Shown here in pieces: positions 1 to 7,901 of a stretch of DNA of 64,000 nucleotides. Source of the stretch: Bacillota bacterium (GTDB lineage Bacteria > Bacillota > Clostridia > Acetivibrionales > DSM-1351); contig JAEWCZ010000053.1 in NCBI GenBank assembly GCA_023390335.1, positions 186,001 through 250,000 on the forward strand, read 5' to 3'. The notes below the pieces were generated by a model that did not search any database, had not been told where the DNA came from, and saw nothing but the letters and a program-made list of their open reading frames with translations. Position numbers and translations under genes: made by a program. Position 1 is the stretch's first letter; every line of letters begins with the position of its first letter.

Positions 1-2
1 CT

Positions 3-104
3 GTAGGAATAAAAAATATAAGATATACACTTATTGCAGCTTTAATGGCAGATATTATAAGTGTTATTGCATCTTTATGGGCATGTCAGTTTATATTCGG
101 CTAA
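3..104 (+). CDS. spmB: spore maturation protein B, C-terminal end only
   Basis: Only the last 33 codons lie in the window, in the frame starting at base 3 and ending with TAA at 102-104. The peptide is a hydrophobic membrane segment (ALMADIISVIASLWACQFIF) resembling the last transmembrane helix of SpmB, a nucleoside-recognition-domain membrane protein needed for spore core dehydration in Bacillus and Clostridium. SpmB normally follows spmA, which would lie off the left edge. The stop codon overlaps by a few bases the stop of the convergent DUF2600 gene. The family call is from recall of how SpmB proteins end and is moderate, because so little is visible. Confidence 0.6.
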   Translation, partial: VGIKNIRYTLIAALMADIISVIASLWACQFIFG

Positions 105-1159
105 AATTTATTTAATAATCGGAGAATTCTGGATGACAGGGAATATAACCACATACCTTTTCCGCCTGACTTGTACAAACTTTTACTTGTAATACTGTTC
201 ATACCCTCGCTGGCTTTGGGGTCAGTAATAAACAAACTCAAGAGGATTTTAAGCACTGATTTTATATTACTTTTATACCGTGTCCTGACACAGAGTGCTT
301 TTTTTGTAAAGAAATCAATTCTATCCTCGTATTCCTTGAGGCTATTGTAATAAAAAACATAGTTAAGGCAACCGGAAGACAGATCGTCATTGTATTTAAG
401 ATAGCATTCCAAAATTTTATGTATGCAGCTTACCCATGGAAAAAAGGCTGTATTAATACTCTCAACATCCTCCTCGGTTAAATCGGGATTTGTAGCAAGA
501 GCCAGCAGAAGTTGTATGTCAAGACCTGAATCTATACACATACAGAACTCCCAGTTGGACAGATCAGGATATTTCTGGCCGTGTGCCGTACTCCATCTTA
601 TGAGATTCACTTCTTTTTCATTGTCATTGGAGGAGTACTTGGTTATCTGTAAATCTATGTACAATGCAAGAAATGCAGATATAGAATCCCTTACAAGATC
701 ATAAGAAGGTAGAAGCTGAATTTTCTGACGGCACTTTTCAACAAGAATACTAAGATAGCCATTGTCATCCTTGGAAGGGAAAAATGTAAAATATTTTTCA
801 AAGGATTCATTACGTAAATTTGAGGCATCTTTTAATGAAGAAAAAATTACTCTGATAAAAGCCTCAGTGACAACAGTAGAGTTTTCACAGATTTTATTTA
901 TATAGCGGACTATGGTCGCAAATGAAAAAATAACCTCAGAGGCAAGCTTGACATTAACTCCGGGCCAAAAAGTACAAACTGATGCAACAGCCATGTCGAA
1001 ACGGCTTAGTTTTAAGGCATCTGTAGCGTTTCTTTTAAGATTGTGTTTTACTATACGTCCTGAGTAATTGTAATATTCCTCAGACCTCTTCTGAACAATG
1101 GGATGTATTTTTTTAGCGTATCTGTTTAAGAAACGCATACAGCTTATGATGTTTTTCAT
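101..1159 (-). CDS. DUF2600 (YtpB-like terpene synthase family) protein
   Basis: A 352-residue protein matching the DUF2600 pattern: an N-terminal helical region, a DDNGYLSILVEKCR stretch (131-144), LPSY (150-153), LYIDLQ (166-171), and a NWEFC...AFFPWVSCIHKIL region (202-250). The characterised member, B. subtilis YtpB, is a large terpene synthase making tetraprenyl-beta-curcumene. As I recall the family, its metal-binding segments are Asp-rich (about DYLDNLCDR and DYFIDQxED). Here the aligned segments read RYINKICEN (85-93) and ECYLKYNDD (251-259), so most of the acidic residues are missing. The fold may be kept while catalysis is altered or lost. Start ATG 1159 has a GGGG-rich ribosome site. 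The gene is convergent with spmB. Family call fairly sure, activity unsure. Confidence 0.7.
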   Translation of the reverse strand: MKNIISCMRFLNRYAKKIHPIVQKRSEEYYNYSGRIVKHNLKRNATDALKLSRFDMAVASVCTFWPGVNVKLASEVIFSFATIVRYINKICENSTVVTEAFIRVIFSSLKDASNLRNESFEKYFTFFPSKDDNGYLSILVEKCRQKIQLLPSYDLVRDSISAFLALYIDLQITKYSSNDNEKEVNLIRWSTAHGQKYPDLSNWEFCMCIDSGLDIQLLLALATNPDLTEEDVESINTAFFPWVSCIHKILECYLKYNDDLSSGCLNYVFYYNSLKEYEDRIDFFTKKALCVRTRYKSNIKSVLKILLSLFITDPKASEGMNSITSKSLYKSGGKGMWLYSLSSRILRLLNKF

Positions 1160-1386
1160 AATTTATCCCCACGGGTTGTTTTTATACTAAATTTTTACCA
1201 TATGTCTTACACTTTAAACAGTTGTATTCTGATCATTGTGCTTGAAAAATCTTATACAAATATGTATAGTAGTATCAGTAGATATATATGTTTTGTGCTT
1301 AAGGACAAGCACTTTTAAATTATACCATGTAAGCTGTAATAGTTTCAAATTGACAGCAATCCTAATAAAATAGAGCAGGTGATAGT

Positions 1387-2154
1387 TTGATTTTTGATAC
1401 ACACGCACATTATGATGATGACAAATTTGATGAGGATAGAGACGCACTTCTGCAAGAACTCCATAGCAATGGAATAGAATATATTTTGAATGCCTCCGCA
1501 GATATCGACTCTTTAGATGCCTCCATTGAGCTTTCAGGTAAATATGACTTTGTATATGTTGCTTTGGGTATACATCCTCACTATGCGGAAAAGATGAATG
1601 AGGATATAATTGAAAAGATAAAAAAGTTATCCCAAAACAGCAAAGTTGTCGCAATCGGAGAGATAGGACTTGATTATTATTATGATAATTCGCCGAGAGA
1701 TATCCAGAGATATTGGTTTGAAAGACAGATTGAGCTGGCAAAGGAGCTTGAACTGCCTATAATAATTCATGACAGAGATGCGCACGAAGATACTGTGAAT
1801 ATTATCAAAAAAACAAATGCGCAGCAGGTGGGGGGTATATTTCATTGTTTTTCAGGAAGTAGGGAAATGGCAATGGATATGCTAAAACAAAATTTATATA
1901 TTGCGGTTGGCGGAGCGGTAACCTTTAAGAATTCCAGAAGAATAAAAGAGGTTGTGGAAGCAGTTCCTCTGGACAAGCTCGTTATTGAAACAGATTGTCC
2001 GTACCTTACACCTGAACCTTACAGGGGTAAACGCAATAATTCAGGATATTTGGTTCATATAGTAGAAAAAATTGCTGAAATTAAAGGTGTAGGCAGGGAT
2101 GAAGTAGCGCAGGCTACACTCATTAATGCCAAAAAGGTTTTCAAATTAATATAG
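1387..2154 (+). CDS. tatD: TatD family metal-dependent DNase
   Basis: A 255-residue TIM-barrel metallohydrolase of the amidohydrolase superfamily. TatD proteins are 3'-5' exonucleases with roles in DNA repair and RNA processing. Visible signatures are the N-terminal THAHYDD metal motif (residues 5-11), GEIGLDYY (92-99), IIIHDRDAH (125-133), HCFSGS (152-157) and ETDCPYLTPEP (201-211), all in the usual order and at full family length. Translation starts at TTG 1387 after AGGTGATAG. No in-frame ATG fits the conserved N-terminus, so the rare start is well supported. It stands alone between DUF2600 and a membrane protein gene. Confidence 0.92.
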   Translation: MIFDTHAHYDDDKFDEDRDALLQELHSNGIEYILNASADIDSLDASIELSGKYDFVYVALGIHPHYAEKMNEDIIEKIKKLSQNSKVVAIGEIGLDYYYDNSPRDIQRYWFERQIELAKELELPIIIHDRDAHEDTVNIIKKTNAQQVGGIFHCFSGSREMAMDMLKQNLYIAVGGAVTFKNSRRIKEVVEAVPLDKLVIETDCPYLTPEPYRGKRNNSGYLVHIVEKIAEIKGVGRDEVAQATLINAKKVFKLI

Positions 2155-2202
2155 AATAATAAAAAATAAGCCCTTAATGTTAATATTTAAGGAGAAAAAA
2201 TT

Positions 2203-2898
2203 ATGAAAAGATTTATTATTATTATAGTATTTCTATTTCTCATAGCGTTACTTATATCATTTAATTATCTGCTTTGGGACAGAGAGAAGCAGCTTGAAAA
2301 CTTTCAGGATTTAAGAGAGTCCAAAAACTTTACTATAGATACTCTCGGAGAAAAAAACAATACCCTTGATAAAAAGAATAGGGAATTAGCCGAAAAGATT
2401 GAAGCTCTGAATTCAGTGATTTCAGATCTCAAGGTTGAATTTAACCGTGTTTCAGTTGAAAATACGGACCTAAAGACCCAAATGAATAATTATGCCTACT
2501 TGATTATACAATCCAAGAAAAACATGAATACTGCACCTGTAAATGCACTCATTAAAAATTGGTTTGAGGCAATTAACACAAAGAATTTTAAAGCAGCAAG
2601 TGCAATGATAAGTAAGAATTCACAGGATGAGGTTATAAAAAACCCTGCCAATTTCAGCAAAATATACCAAGGGGAAATTAATTCTATTCACCTTAAATCA
2701 TCACAGATTTTTACTGAACTTACTGATCAAGAGCATCTGGAAAAAATTCAGTTCAGGGTGGTTGCAGATGTGGAAAAGCCTGAGCCCCAACAGGATGAAA
2801 AACTGTACAAAAGCGGTGAAAATGAAAAGTATATAACGGTAGAATTCAATACACAATCTAAACAGTGGCTTATACTGGAGGTATCAGATAAGCCATAG
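2203..2898 (+). CDS. membrane-anchored coiled-coil protein of unknown function
   Basis: A 231-residue protein I do not recognise. Residues 4-24 form one hydrophobic segment (signal anchor), residues 27-97 are a charged heptad-rich coiled coil (LxxKNRELAEKIEALN), and the C-terminal half (115-231) is a mixed domain that begins ALIKNWFEAINTKNFKAASAMIS. That opening is reminiscent of NTF2-like or DUF4829-type extracellular domains. The likely topology is N-in with the coil and C-terminal domain outside the membrane. A good ribosome site (AAGGAGAAAAAATT) precedes ATG. It sits 48 bp after tatD and may be co-transcribed. Function is unknown. Confidence 0.75.
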   Translation: MKRFIIIIVFLFLIALLISFNYLLWDREKQLENFQDLRESKNFTIDTLGEKNNTLDKKNRELAEKIEALNSVISDLKVEFNRVSVENTDLKTQMNNYAYLIIQSKKNMNTAPVNALIKNWFEAINTKNFKAASAMISKNSQDEVIKNPANFSKIYQGEINSIHLKSSQIFTELTDQEHLEKIQFRVVADVEKPEPQQDEKLYKSGENEKYITVEFNTQSKQWLILEVSDKP

Positions 2899-2923
2899 TC
2901 TAATAAAAATTTCCTGTTTTCAA

Positions 2924-2945
2924 AAGCCTGTTTATAAGCAGGTTT
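2924..2945 (+). terminator. weak hairpin after the coiled-coil protein gene
   Basis: AAGCCTG (2924-2930) can pair with CAGGTTT (2939-2945) around an 8-base loop. The following T-run is short, so this is a weak terminator candidate. Confidence 0.3.
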
Positions 2946-3068
2946 CAGCAGTATGGTCGTTAAAAGGGAACATAAATCTCCTTACTGAATAGTATACTAA
3001 CATCTAGTTAATAATTTATTACAAGGGATGAATTTTGTTCAATTTATTTCCATAAACAGGCAATAAAT

Positions 3069-3097
3069 TTGACAAAAAAATGGGTATAGCATAAAAT
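3069..3097 (+). promoter_or_regulatory. sigma-A type promoter of the 3D-domain protein gene
   Basis: TTGACA (3069-3074), a 17-bp spacer and TAAAAT (3092-3097) make a near-consensus vegetative promoter. It lies 43 bp before the ATG at 3140, leaving room only for a short leader. That argues against a long riboswitch of the kind found upstream of some cell-wall genes. Confidence 0.75.
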
Positions 3098-3139
3098 ATT
3101 CACAGTCCCTTTGAATATTTCTAACAGGAGGTTGGATTT

Positions 3140-4210
3140 ATGATACCGATTGCGAAGAATATTAAAAGGTATTTTTCTAAACTAAAAATCAGATCATTGG
3201 ATGTTGCAATAATATGTATTGTCGTTGTTATATCCGTTACAGCGGGGTTCGTGGTTTTTAACGGACTCAATAGGCACGTTGTAATCAACGATAATGGGCA
3301 TACCACTGCAATAAAGACAATGAAGGCAACAGTGAAAGAGGTATTGGAGCAGACAGGCATCAAAGTTGACAAAGCAGATTACGTTAGTATGCCGTTTGAC
3401 GCGAAGCTCACAAAGATTCATCAGAATGTCATAAATATAAAAAGAGCGGTACCTGTTTCAATTAAGGTTGATGGGAAAGAGTTGGACGTAAAAACATATA
3501 AGGATACGGTTAAGGAAGTTTTAAGTGATAATAAGATAATCGTCGATTCCGATGACAAGTTTGTAGGGTCTCAATTAGGAGACAAAATCGTATCAAATAT
3601 GAATATTTCAATAGTCCGTGTAGAGGAGAAAACGTTCACGGAGACATCGTCTATTCCATTTAAAACCATTACAAAAGAAAGCAACCGATTAGATAAGGGA
3701 GTACGAAATACAGTCAGACAAGGAAAAGAAGGCGTCAGAGAAAAATTATACAAGGTAGTTTATGAGGATGGAAAGCAGACCGCTAAACAGCTAATAAAGG
3801 ATTTTGTAGCTACAAACCCTTTAAGTTGCATCGTTGAAGTCGGTACGGTTTTAAACTACAGGACATCGAGAGGCGAAACAATTAGATTTTCGAAGGTGAT
3901 GGATATGAGGGCAACCTCGTACACCGCTTCTTTTACAGACACAGGTAAGAGTCCGGGAGAGCCTGGGTTTGGTATTACAGCAACCGGAGCAAGAGTAAGA
4001 AGGGGTATAATCGCAGTAGACCCCAGAGTAATACCTTTGGGAACAAGAGTATATATAGAGGTTCCCGGGAAGGCAGCCGATTATGGATATGCGGTTGCGT
4101 CAGATACAGGAGGAGCAATAAAAGGCAACAAAATTGATGTTTATTTTGAATCAGGCAGTCAAGTTGATGCCTGGGGAGTAAAGAAAGTAAAAGTTTATAT
4201 ACTCAAATAG
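3140..4210 (+). CDS. YabE-like cell-wall protein (DUF348, G5 and 3D domains)
   Basis: A 356-residue exported protein with a transmembrane or signal-anchor segment at 21-43. Ubiquitin-like DUF348 repeats follow (about 46-90 and 100-145), each with a TVKEVLxxxxI motif, then a G5-type region (150-250). The C-terminal 3D domain (257-356) contains AVDPRVIPLGTRVYIE and SDTGG..KGNKIDVYF. 3D domains are lytic-transglycosylase-like, and the family is related to Rpf/YabE proteins that remodel peptidoglycan during outgrowth. In Bacilli the usual order is yabE-rnmV-ksgA. Here ksgA follows directly and no rnmV is seen. Own promoter upstream, strong terminator downstream, and a GGAGG ribosome site. Confidence 0.88.
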   Translation: MIPIAKNIKRYFSKLKIRSLDVAIICIVVVISVTAGFVVFNGLNRHVVINDNGHTTAIKTMKATVKEVLEQTGIKVDKADYVSMPFDAKLTKIHQNVINIKRAVPVSIKVDGKELDVKTYKDTVKEVLSDNKIIVDSDDKFVGSQLGDKIVSNMNISIVRVEEKTFTETSSIPFKTITKESNRLDKGVRNTVRQGKEGVREKLYKVVYEDGKQTAKQLIKDFVATNPLSCIVEVGTVLNYRTSRGETIRFSKVMDMRATSYTASFTDTGKSPGEPGFGITATGARVRRGIIAVDPRVIPLGTRVYIEVPGKAADYGYAVASDTGGAIKGNKIDVYFESGSQVDAWGVKKVKVYILK

Positions 4211-4265
4211 ACGTTTGCTATAAGGGGATGTAAACAAAAATAAAAAAAGTATTAAAGGGACTGTT

Positions 4266-4300
4266 AGAGCTGATCCAAGTTTATTGGATTGGCTCTTTTT
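4266..4300 (+). terminator. rho-independent terminator after the 3D-domain gene
   Basis: AGAGC-TG-ATCCAA / TTGGAT-TG-GCTCT form an extended hairpin around GTTTA, followed by TTTTT. It separates the cell-wall gene from ksgA. Confidence 0.85.
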
Positions 4301-4382
4301 CTATCAAAGTCGAATACATTATTTAACGCTATTGTGTTATAATATTTGACAATGTGTTAATTTAAAAGGTTAAGGAGTACCT

Positions 4383-5240
4383 ATGATTAAAAACAATACG
4401 TCTGAGATAATAAAAAAACACGGGTTAAAGCTTACAAAGGCCTTGGGCCAGAACTTTCTCACTGACTTCAGTGTGGTACAAAGAATAGTTGACGCCTCTG
4501 AGATGGATAAAGATACACTTGCAATAGAAATAGGGCCGGGTGTAGGAAGTATGACCCGGGAGTTGGCAGAAAGGTCTGCCGGAGTAGCTGCAGTAGAGAT
4601 AGACAAAAGGCTTATTCCTGCTTTAAGTGAAAACTTAAGCGATTATTCAAATGTCAGCATAATCAACGAAGACATAATGAAAGCGGATATTGATGCAATA
4701 ATAAAAAAGTACAAGGAATTGTACAATGCAAAAAGCGTAAAGGTTGTTGCAAACCTGCCATATTATATTACTACGCCAATAATTATGCGTTTTCTGGAAG
4801 AAGTCAAAGGCGTTGATAAGATGGTTTTCATGGTGCAGAAGGAAGTTGCCGAAAGAATGGTTTCGGGACCGGGGACAAAGGACTATGGAGCTCTTTCGGT
4901 AGCAGTTCAGTTTTACTCAAACCCCAAGATAATATTTGACGTTCCTCCACATTGTTTTATTCCACAGCCGGAAGTACATTCAACAATAATAGGGTTAGAT
5001 ATATTAAGTGAGCCTCCTGTAGAAGTTGCTGACAAAAACCTTTATTTCAAAATAGTAAAGGCCTCCTTCGGACAAAGAAGGAAAACCCTTGTGAATGCAT
5101 TATCCAATTCCGGATTTTTTAATAAAAGCAAAGAACAGATTAAACAAATACTTGAAGAAATGGGGCTAAATGGAAATATTAGAGGAGAAGTTTTGACGGT
5201 TGCACAATTTGCACAGCTTTCAAACCTGATTCTAAAATAA
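4383..5240 (+). CDS. ksgA: 16S rRNA (A1518/A1519) dimethyladenosine transferase
   Basis: A 285-residue SAM-dependent methyltransferase of the KsgA/Dim1 family, which dimethylates two adenosines in the helix-45 loop of 16S rRNA during small-subunit maturation. Diagnostic features in order: LGQNFLTD (N-terminal substrate loop), EIGPGVGSMTREL (SAM motif I), AAVEIDKRL, NLPYYITTPI (catalytic motif IV) and VPPHCFIPQPEVHS followed by the C-terminal helical domain with RRKTLVNALS. Length is normal. Ribosome site AAGGAG lies 6 bp before ATG. A TATAAT at 4338-4343 could be its -10 box, but the -35 is poor. Confidence 0.96.
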   Translation: MIKNNTSEIIKKHGLKLTKALGQNFLTDFSVVQRIVDASEMDKDTLAIEIGPGVGSMTRELAERSAGVAAVEIDKRLIPALSENLSDYSNVSIINEDIMKADIDAIIKKYKELYNAKSVKVVANLPYYITTPIIMRFLEEVKGVDKMVFMVQKEVAERMVSGPGTKDYGALSVAVQFYSNPKIIFDVPPHCFIPQPEVHSTIIGLDILSEPPVEVADKNLYFKIVKASFGQRRKTLVNALSNSGFFNKSKEQIKQILEEMGLNGNIRGEVLTVAQFAQLSNLILK

Positions 5241-5257
5241 TAAATAATTAATAAGGC

Positions 5258-5336
5258 TATATTTGTAAATTTCTTTTTGAGCTTGTTCAGGTGTCATATA
5301 GTGTGATCCCTGAATGAGCTCTTGCTTTATTGTCCG
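5258..5336 (-). mobile_element. IS3-family transposase fragment (copy A)
   Basis: On the minus strand these 79 bp encode RTIKQELIQGSHYMTPEQAQKEIYKY, the stretch just after the catalytic Glu of IS3/IS150-type OrfB. The same 79 bp recur at 7670-7748 with only two differences and in the same orientation. Beyond about 5340 the minus strand continues into TTGTCTACCTAGGATCGGGA (about 5397-5378), which looks like an IS3-type outer end. Copy A may therefore be an internally deleted IS, but that part is inference. Confidence 0.75.
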
Positions 5337-5764
5337 CTATTTTTCTTAACCTTGTGACTACTTTACTGTACCTTGTCCCGATCCTAGGTAGACAAATTTA
5401 AAAACCAATGTTAAAATATTACTGTAAATATTTGTAAGAAAAGACAAAGGAACGGTGATAGCTATTTTGACTAGAGTATTTTTGGTATCCAATACTTTCT
5501 GCAGAAGCCTTTTCCTTCTAAGTCTTTATTCTCGTTTACAGTAAAGCGAGTAAAGTCGTAAAATCTCAATATGCAACATTGTAGCAGGTCAGTATCAGGT
5601 TATTGAAATTGCTCTGATAATTCAAAGGAGGGAGGAATGGATAAGTGCAAGCAAAACTCCATTTAGTAAACTACAAAGTATGGAGTACAAACAACCTAAG
5701 CGCTTTTTACAGTAGTCACTTATGGGCTTAAGCCCACATTCTAAAAGTAAAGGAGAATTATCTT
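5337..5764 (+). other. non-coding stretch before the PPC-domain gene
   Basis: No convincing gene was found. Contents noted: the possible IS end near 5375-5397, a TTGACT box near 5470 without a good -10, a 9-codon mini-ORF (ATG 5637, MDKCKQNSI) behind a purine-rich AGGAGGGAGG, and a small palindrome TGGGCTTAAGCCCA near 5722-5735. The downstream gene has its ribosome site at about 5751. Confidence 0.4.
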
Positions 5765-6823
5765 ATGAAGAAATTTCATGGTATGAAAAAAATTATATTT
5801 CTCGCACTGGTAAGCGCATTTTTGATATCAAGCGTTGGTGTCTATGCACAAACTTCAAGTGAATCCTATAATCAAGACAAGTTCCAGAATAGGCAATCTT
5901 TTAAGTTTACTTCGCCGGAAGAAGTGAGTATCAATTCATTTGACAACTTGGAAAGTGTAGTTGTTGACGAGAATGAAAATGCTGGCGATAAGAAATTTGA
6001 TGTAGACGCTTTGAAAAGTAGAATTATACAAAAAGAAGCAAAGCCTTCTAAGCAGGCAAATTCTTCAGTAACACTCTCGGAGGCTTATGAGCCAGACAGT
6101 TACGAGCCTAACAACGATTTTGACCAATCGTTTCCATATAGCTCTACTGAAAAAATGACTGGAAATTCGTTCGTAGAAGGTTACGTTTCAGCGGGAATCC
6201 ACGATGAGAATGATGTTGATGTTTTTTCAATTAATCTTAATGCTGGAACAGATTACTTTTTCAGCTTGAAGAATTTGTGTCACGACTACGATTTGGCCGT
6301 GTTTTCTCCCGATACGTCTTCATATTGGGCGAACATGCAATATGAAACAACCGCTGAATCTTTTTATATGAATGCGCCAACTTCAGGCACTTATTATATA
6401 GTAATATTCGGTAATGGTATGCCCGAGTATTTAAATTATTTTTTCAAGGCAGTAAAAGCGATTCAAACAAAAAATGTCACAATACCTTCAGGTTTAACAT
6501 TTAATTTCAATGGCGCAGGCACAACGCCATACCTTTCATTTGATACAAGGAACATTATTCCTTCCGATGCTGTCTTAAATTCTGTCTATATTGACAGCAA
6601 TGGTAATGGCTATTGGGTTGGCTTAACAAAGTATTTAAGGGCTTCTGACGGTACAGTATATTCTAATCAAGACCGTACAGGACTAGATTACATTAATTAT
6701 CCAGACAATACGCAATATGCTTCACAGTTATGGGGCATTGCAGGAAAGGTTTACGAGCCGACTACGTACTTTTCGTGGAAACCAAATGTAAGTATGGAAT
6801 ATACATATGTCGAAGTAGAATAA
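5765..6823 (+). CDS. secreted protein with bacterial pre-peptidase C-terminal (PPC) domain
   Basis: A 352-residue exported protein. A signal peptide spans residues 1-28 (hydrophobic core IIFLALVSAFLISSVG, likely cut after VYA). A low-complexity linker (30-105) follows, then a PPC-type beta-sandwich at about 110-230 opening with DSYEPNNDFDQS and containing DEND-VDVFSINLNAGTDYFF and SGTYYIVIFG. A further beta-rich region runs 235-352. PPC domains usually accompany secreted peptidases or adhesins, but no protease domain is present here. Ribosome site AAAGGAG precedes ATG. It lies between the two IS3 scraps together with the next gene, so both may be acquired. Substrate unknown. Confidence 0.7.
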   Translation: MKKFHGMKKIIFLALVSAFLISSVGVYAQTSSESYNQDKFQNRQSFKFTSPEEVSINSFDNLESVVVDENENAGDKKFDVDALKSRIIQKEAKPSKQANSSVTLSEAYEPDSYEPNNDFDQSFPYSSTEKMTGNSFVEGYVSAGIHDENDVDVFSINLNAGTDYFFSLKNLCHDYDLAVFSPDTSSYWANMQYETTAESFYMNAPTSGTYYIVIFGNGMPEYLNYFFKAVKAIQTKNVTIPSGLTFNFNGAGTTPYLSFDTRNIIPSDAVLNSVYIDSNGNGYWVGLTKYLRASDGTVYSNQDRTGLDYINYPDNTQYASQLWGIAGKVYEPTTYFSWKPNVSMEYTYVEVE

Positions 6824-6897
6824 ATAGAGTGAACCAAATTTTGGAAAAAAAGTATACAGTTAAGGTATTTATTAGCCGATAACTTATTAAAGAAAAG

Positions 6898-6935
6898 TAT
6901 AATAATTTTATACCAATCACCTTAAAATTATTATA
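6898..6935 (+). promoter_or_regulatory. perfect 13-bp inverted repeat upstream of the 6961 gene
   Basis: TATAATAATTTTA (6898-6910) is the exact reverse complement of TAAAATTATTATA (6923-6935), with a 12-bp spacer. It ends 9 bp before the GGGAGG ribosome site. The left arm contains a TATAAT box. It could be an operator over the promoter or an RNA hairpin in the leader. Confidence 0.5.
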
Positions 6936-6960
6936 CCGTATACGGGAGGTGTGTTATCAC

Positions 6961-7659
6961 ATGCAAGTTAATTCAAACTATGGTTCATTGGACAATTATT
7001 ACTCCATGAGGAATTTGTTTACGAAACATTCAAATATCTCTAATGAAGAGTTTGATACTTTCTATGATAATTATCAAACTGAACCATTGAAAAAGAAACA
7101 GATTAGTGATTTTTTTTCAAACAATAATATTACTGCTGTAAGGAATTTTGTATATGAAGTAACGCCCGAGGAATTATTTAACAACCATATAGGTAATGAT
7201 AATTTCAATTTCACATCAAGAAATGCCCTTAACAGCACTCAAAATTCTATATCTTTTGTTCCAGGAGATATGTTTGATTTAGGCGATGGGTACTATTTAG
7301 AAATTACAGAGAATGCGGTTTTACCAAAATGCAAAAACGAGGCCTATGACCCGAACAGAATGAAGGAAGTTTCAGATATTGCAGGTGCATTGAATACATT
7401 TATACGTTTTGCTAACGGACAAACAGGTTCAATGTTTTTTGATGAAGTTCAACAGAACAGGATTGCACCTTTACTTTCTAAACTAGGTATTGATTTATCA
7501 AAGTCATTTACTGTAAACAATTCTGATTTTAGTAAAGTCAATGGAAATATCCAAAAACAAGGGGGGGCTTATGGACAACCGGTTTTTACGGACCAATTAA
7601 CGAAAAACCTTATAGCGCGCGCAATAGATAAATATGTTAATAACTTTATATATGAATGA
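6961..7659 (+). CDS. protein of unknown function
   Basis: A 232-residue protein with no family I recognise. It has no signal peptide or membrane segment and is rich in Asn, Phe and Tyr. The centre contains GDMFDLGDGYYLEITENAVLP, which reads as a compact beta domain, followed by a helical part with NRMKEVSDIAGALNTFIRF. ATG 6961 was chosen because GGGAGG sits 11 bp upstream. The in-frame GTG at 6949 overlaps that ribosome site. The C-terminus ends 10 bp before the second IS3 scrap. Together with the PPC-domain gene it forms the segment bracketed by the duplicated fragment. Confidence 0.6.
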   Translation: MQVNSNYGSLDNYYSMRNLFTKHSNISNEEFDTFYDNYQTEPLKKKQISDFFSNNNITAVRNFVYEVTPEELFNNHIGNDNFNFTSRNALNSTQNSISFVPGDMFDLGDGYYLEITENAVLPKCKNEAYDPNRMKEVSDIAGALNTFIRFANGQTGSMFFDEVQQNRIAPLLSKLGIDLSKSFTVNNSDFSKVNGNIQKQGGAYGQPVFTDQLTKNLIARAIDKYVNNFIYE

Positions 7660-7669
7660 AACAACTTAA

Positions 7670-7796
7670 TATATTTGTAAATTTCTTTTTGAGCTTGTTC
7701 AGGTGTCATATAGAGTGATCCTTGAATGAGCTCTTGCTTTATTGTCCGATAAAAAGATTCCATTACTGCATTATCATAAGAGTAACCTTTCGGCAA
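7670..7796 (-). mobile_element. IS3-family transposase fragment (copy B)
   Basis: The minus strand encodes PKGYSYDNAVMESFYRTIKQ then ELIQGSLYMTPEQAQKEIYKYIK, including the DNAVMESF segment that carries the last Glu of the DDE triad in IS3/IS150 OrfB. The usual C-terminal ending (NRKRxHSxLGYLSP) is missing: homology stops at the same codon as in copy A. Only about 40 codons remain, with no ends or target duplications visible. The scrap is inert. Confidence 0.8.
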
Positions 7797-7901
7797 TATA
7801 AGGGGAGCATATCACTATCAAAAAAAATAGTCTTATTTTTTTATTTATATCATATATTTTTACTGTTAGGAGTAATCTGCTTAAAAAAGGAGAAATCTGC
7901 A

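Noticed and set aside
2899..3139. c-di-AMP riboswitch before the 3D-domain gene
   Set aside because: A near-consensus promoter lies only 43 bp from the start codon, leaving no room, and no ydaO-type motif was seen.
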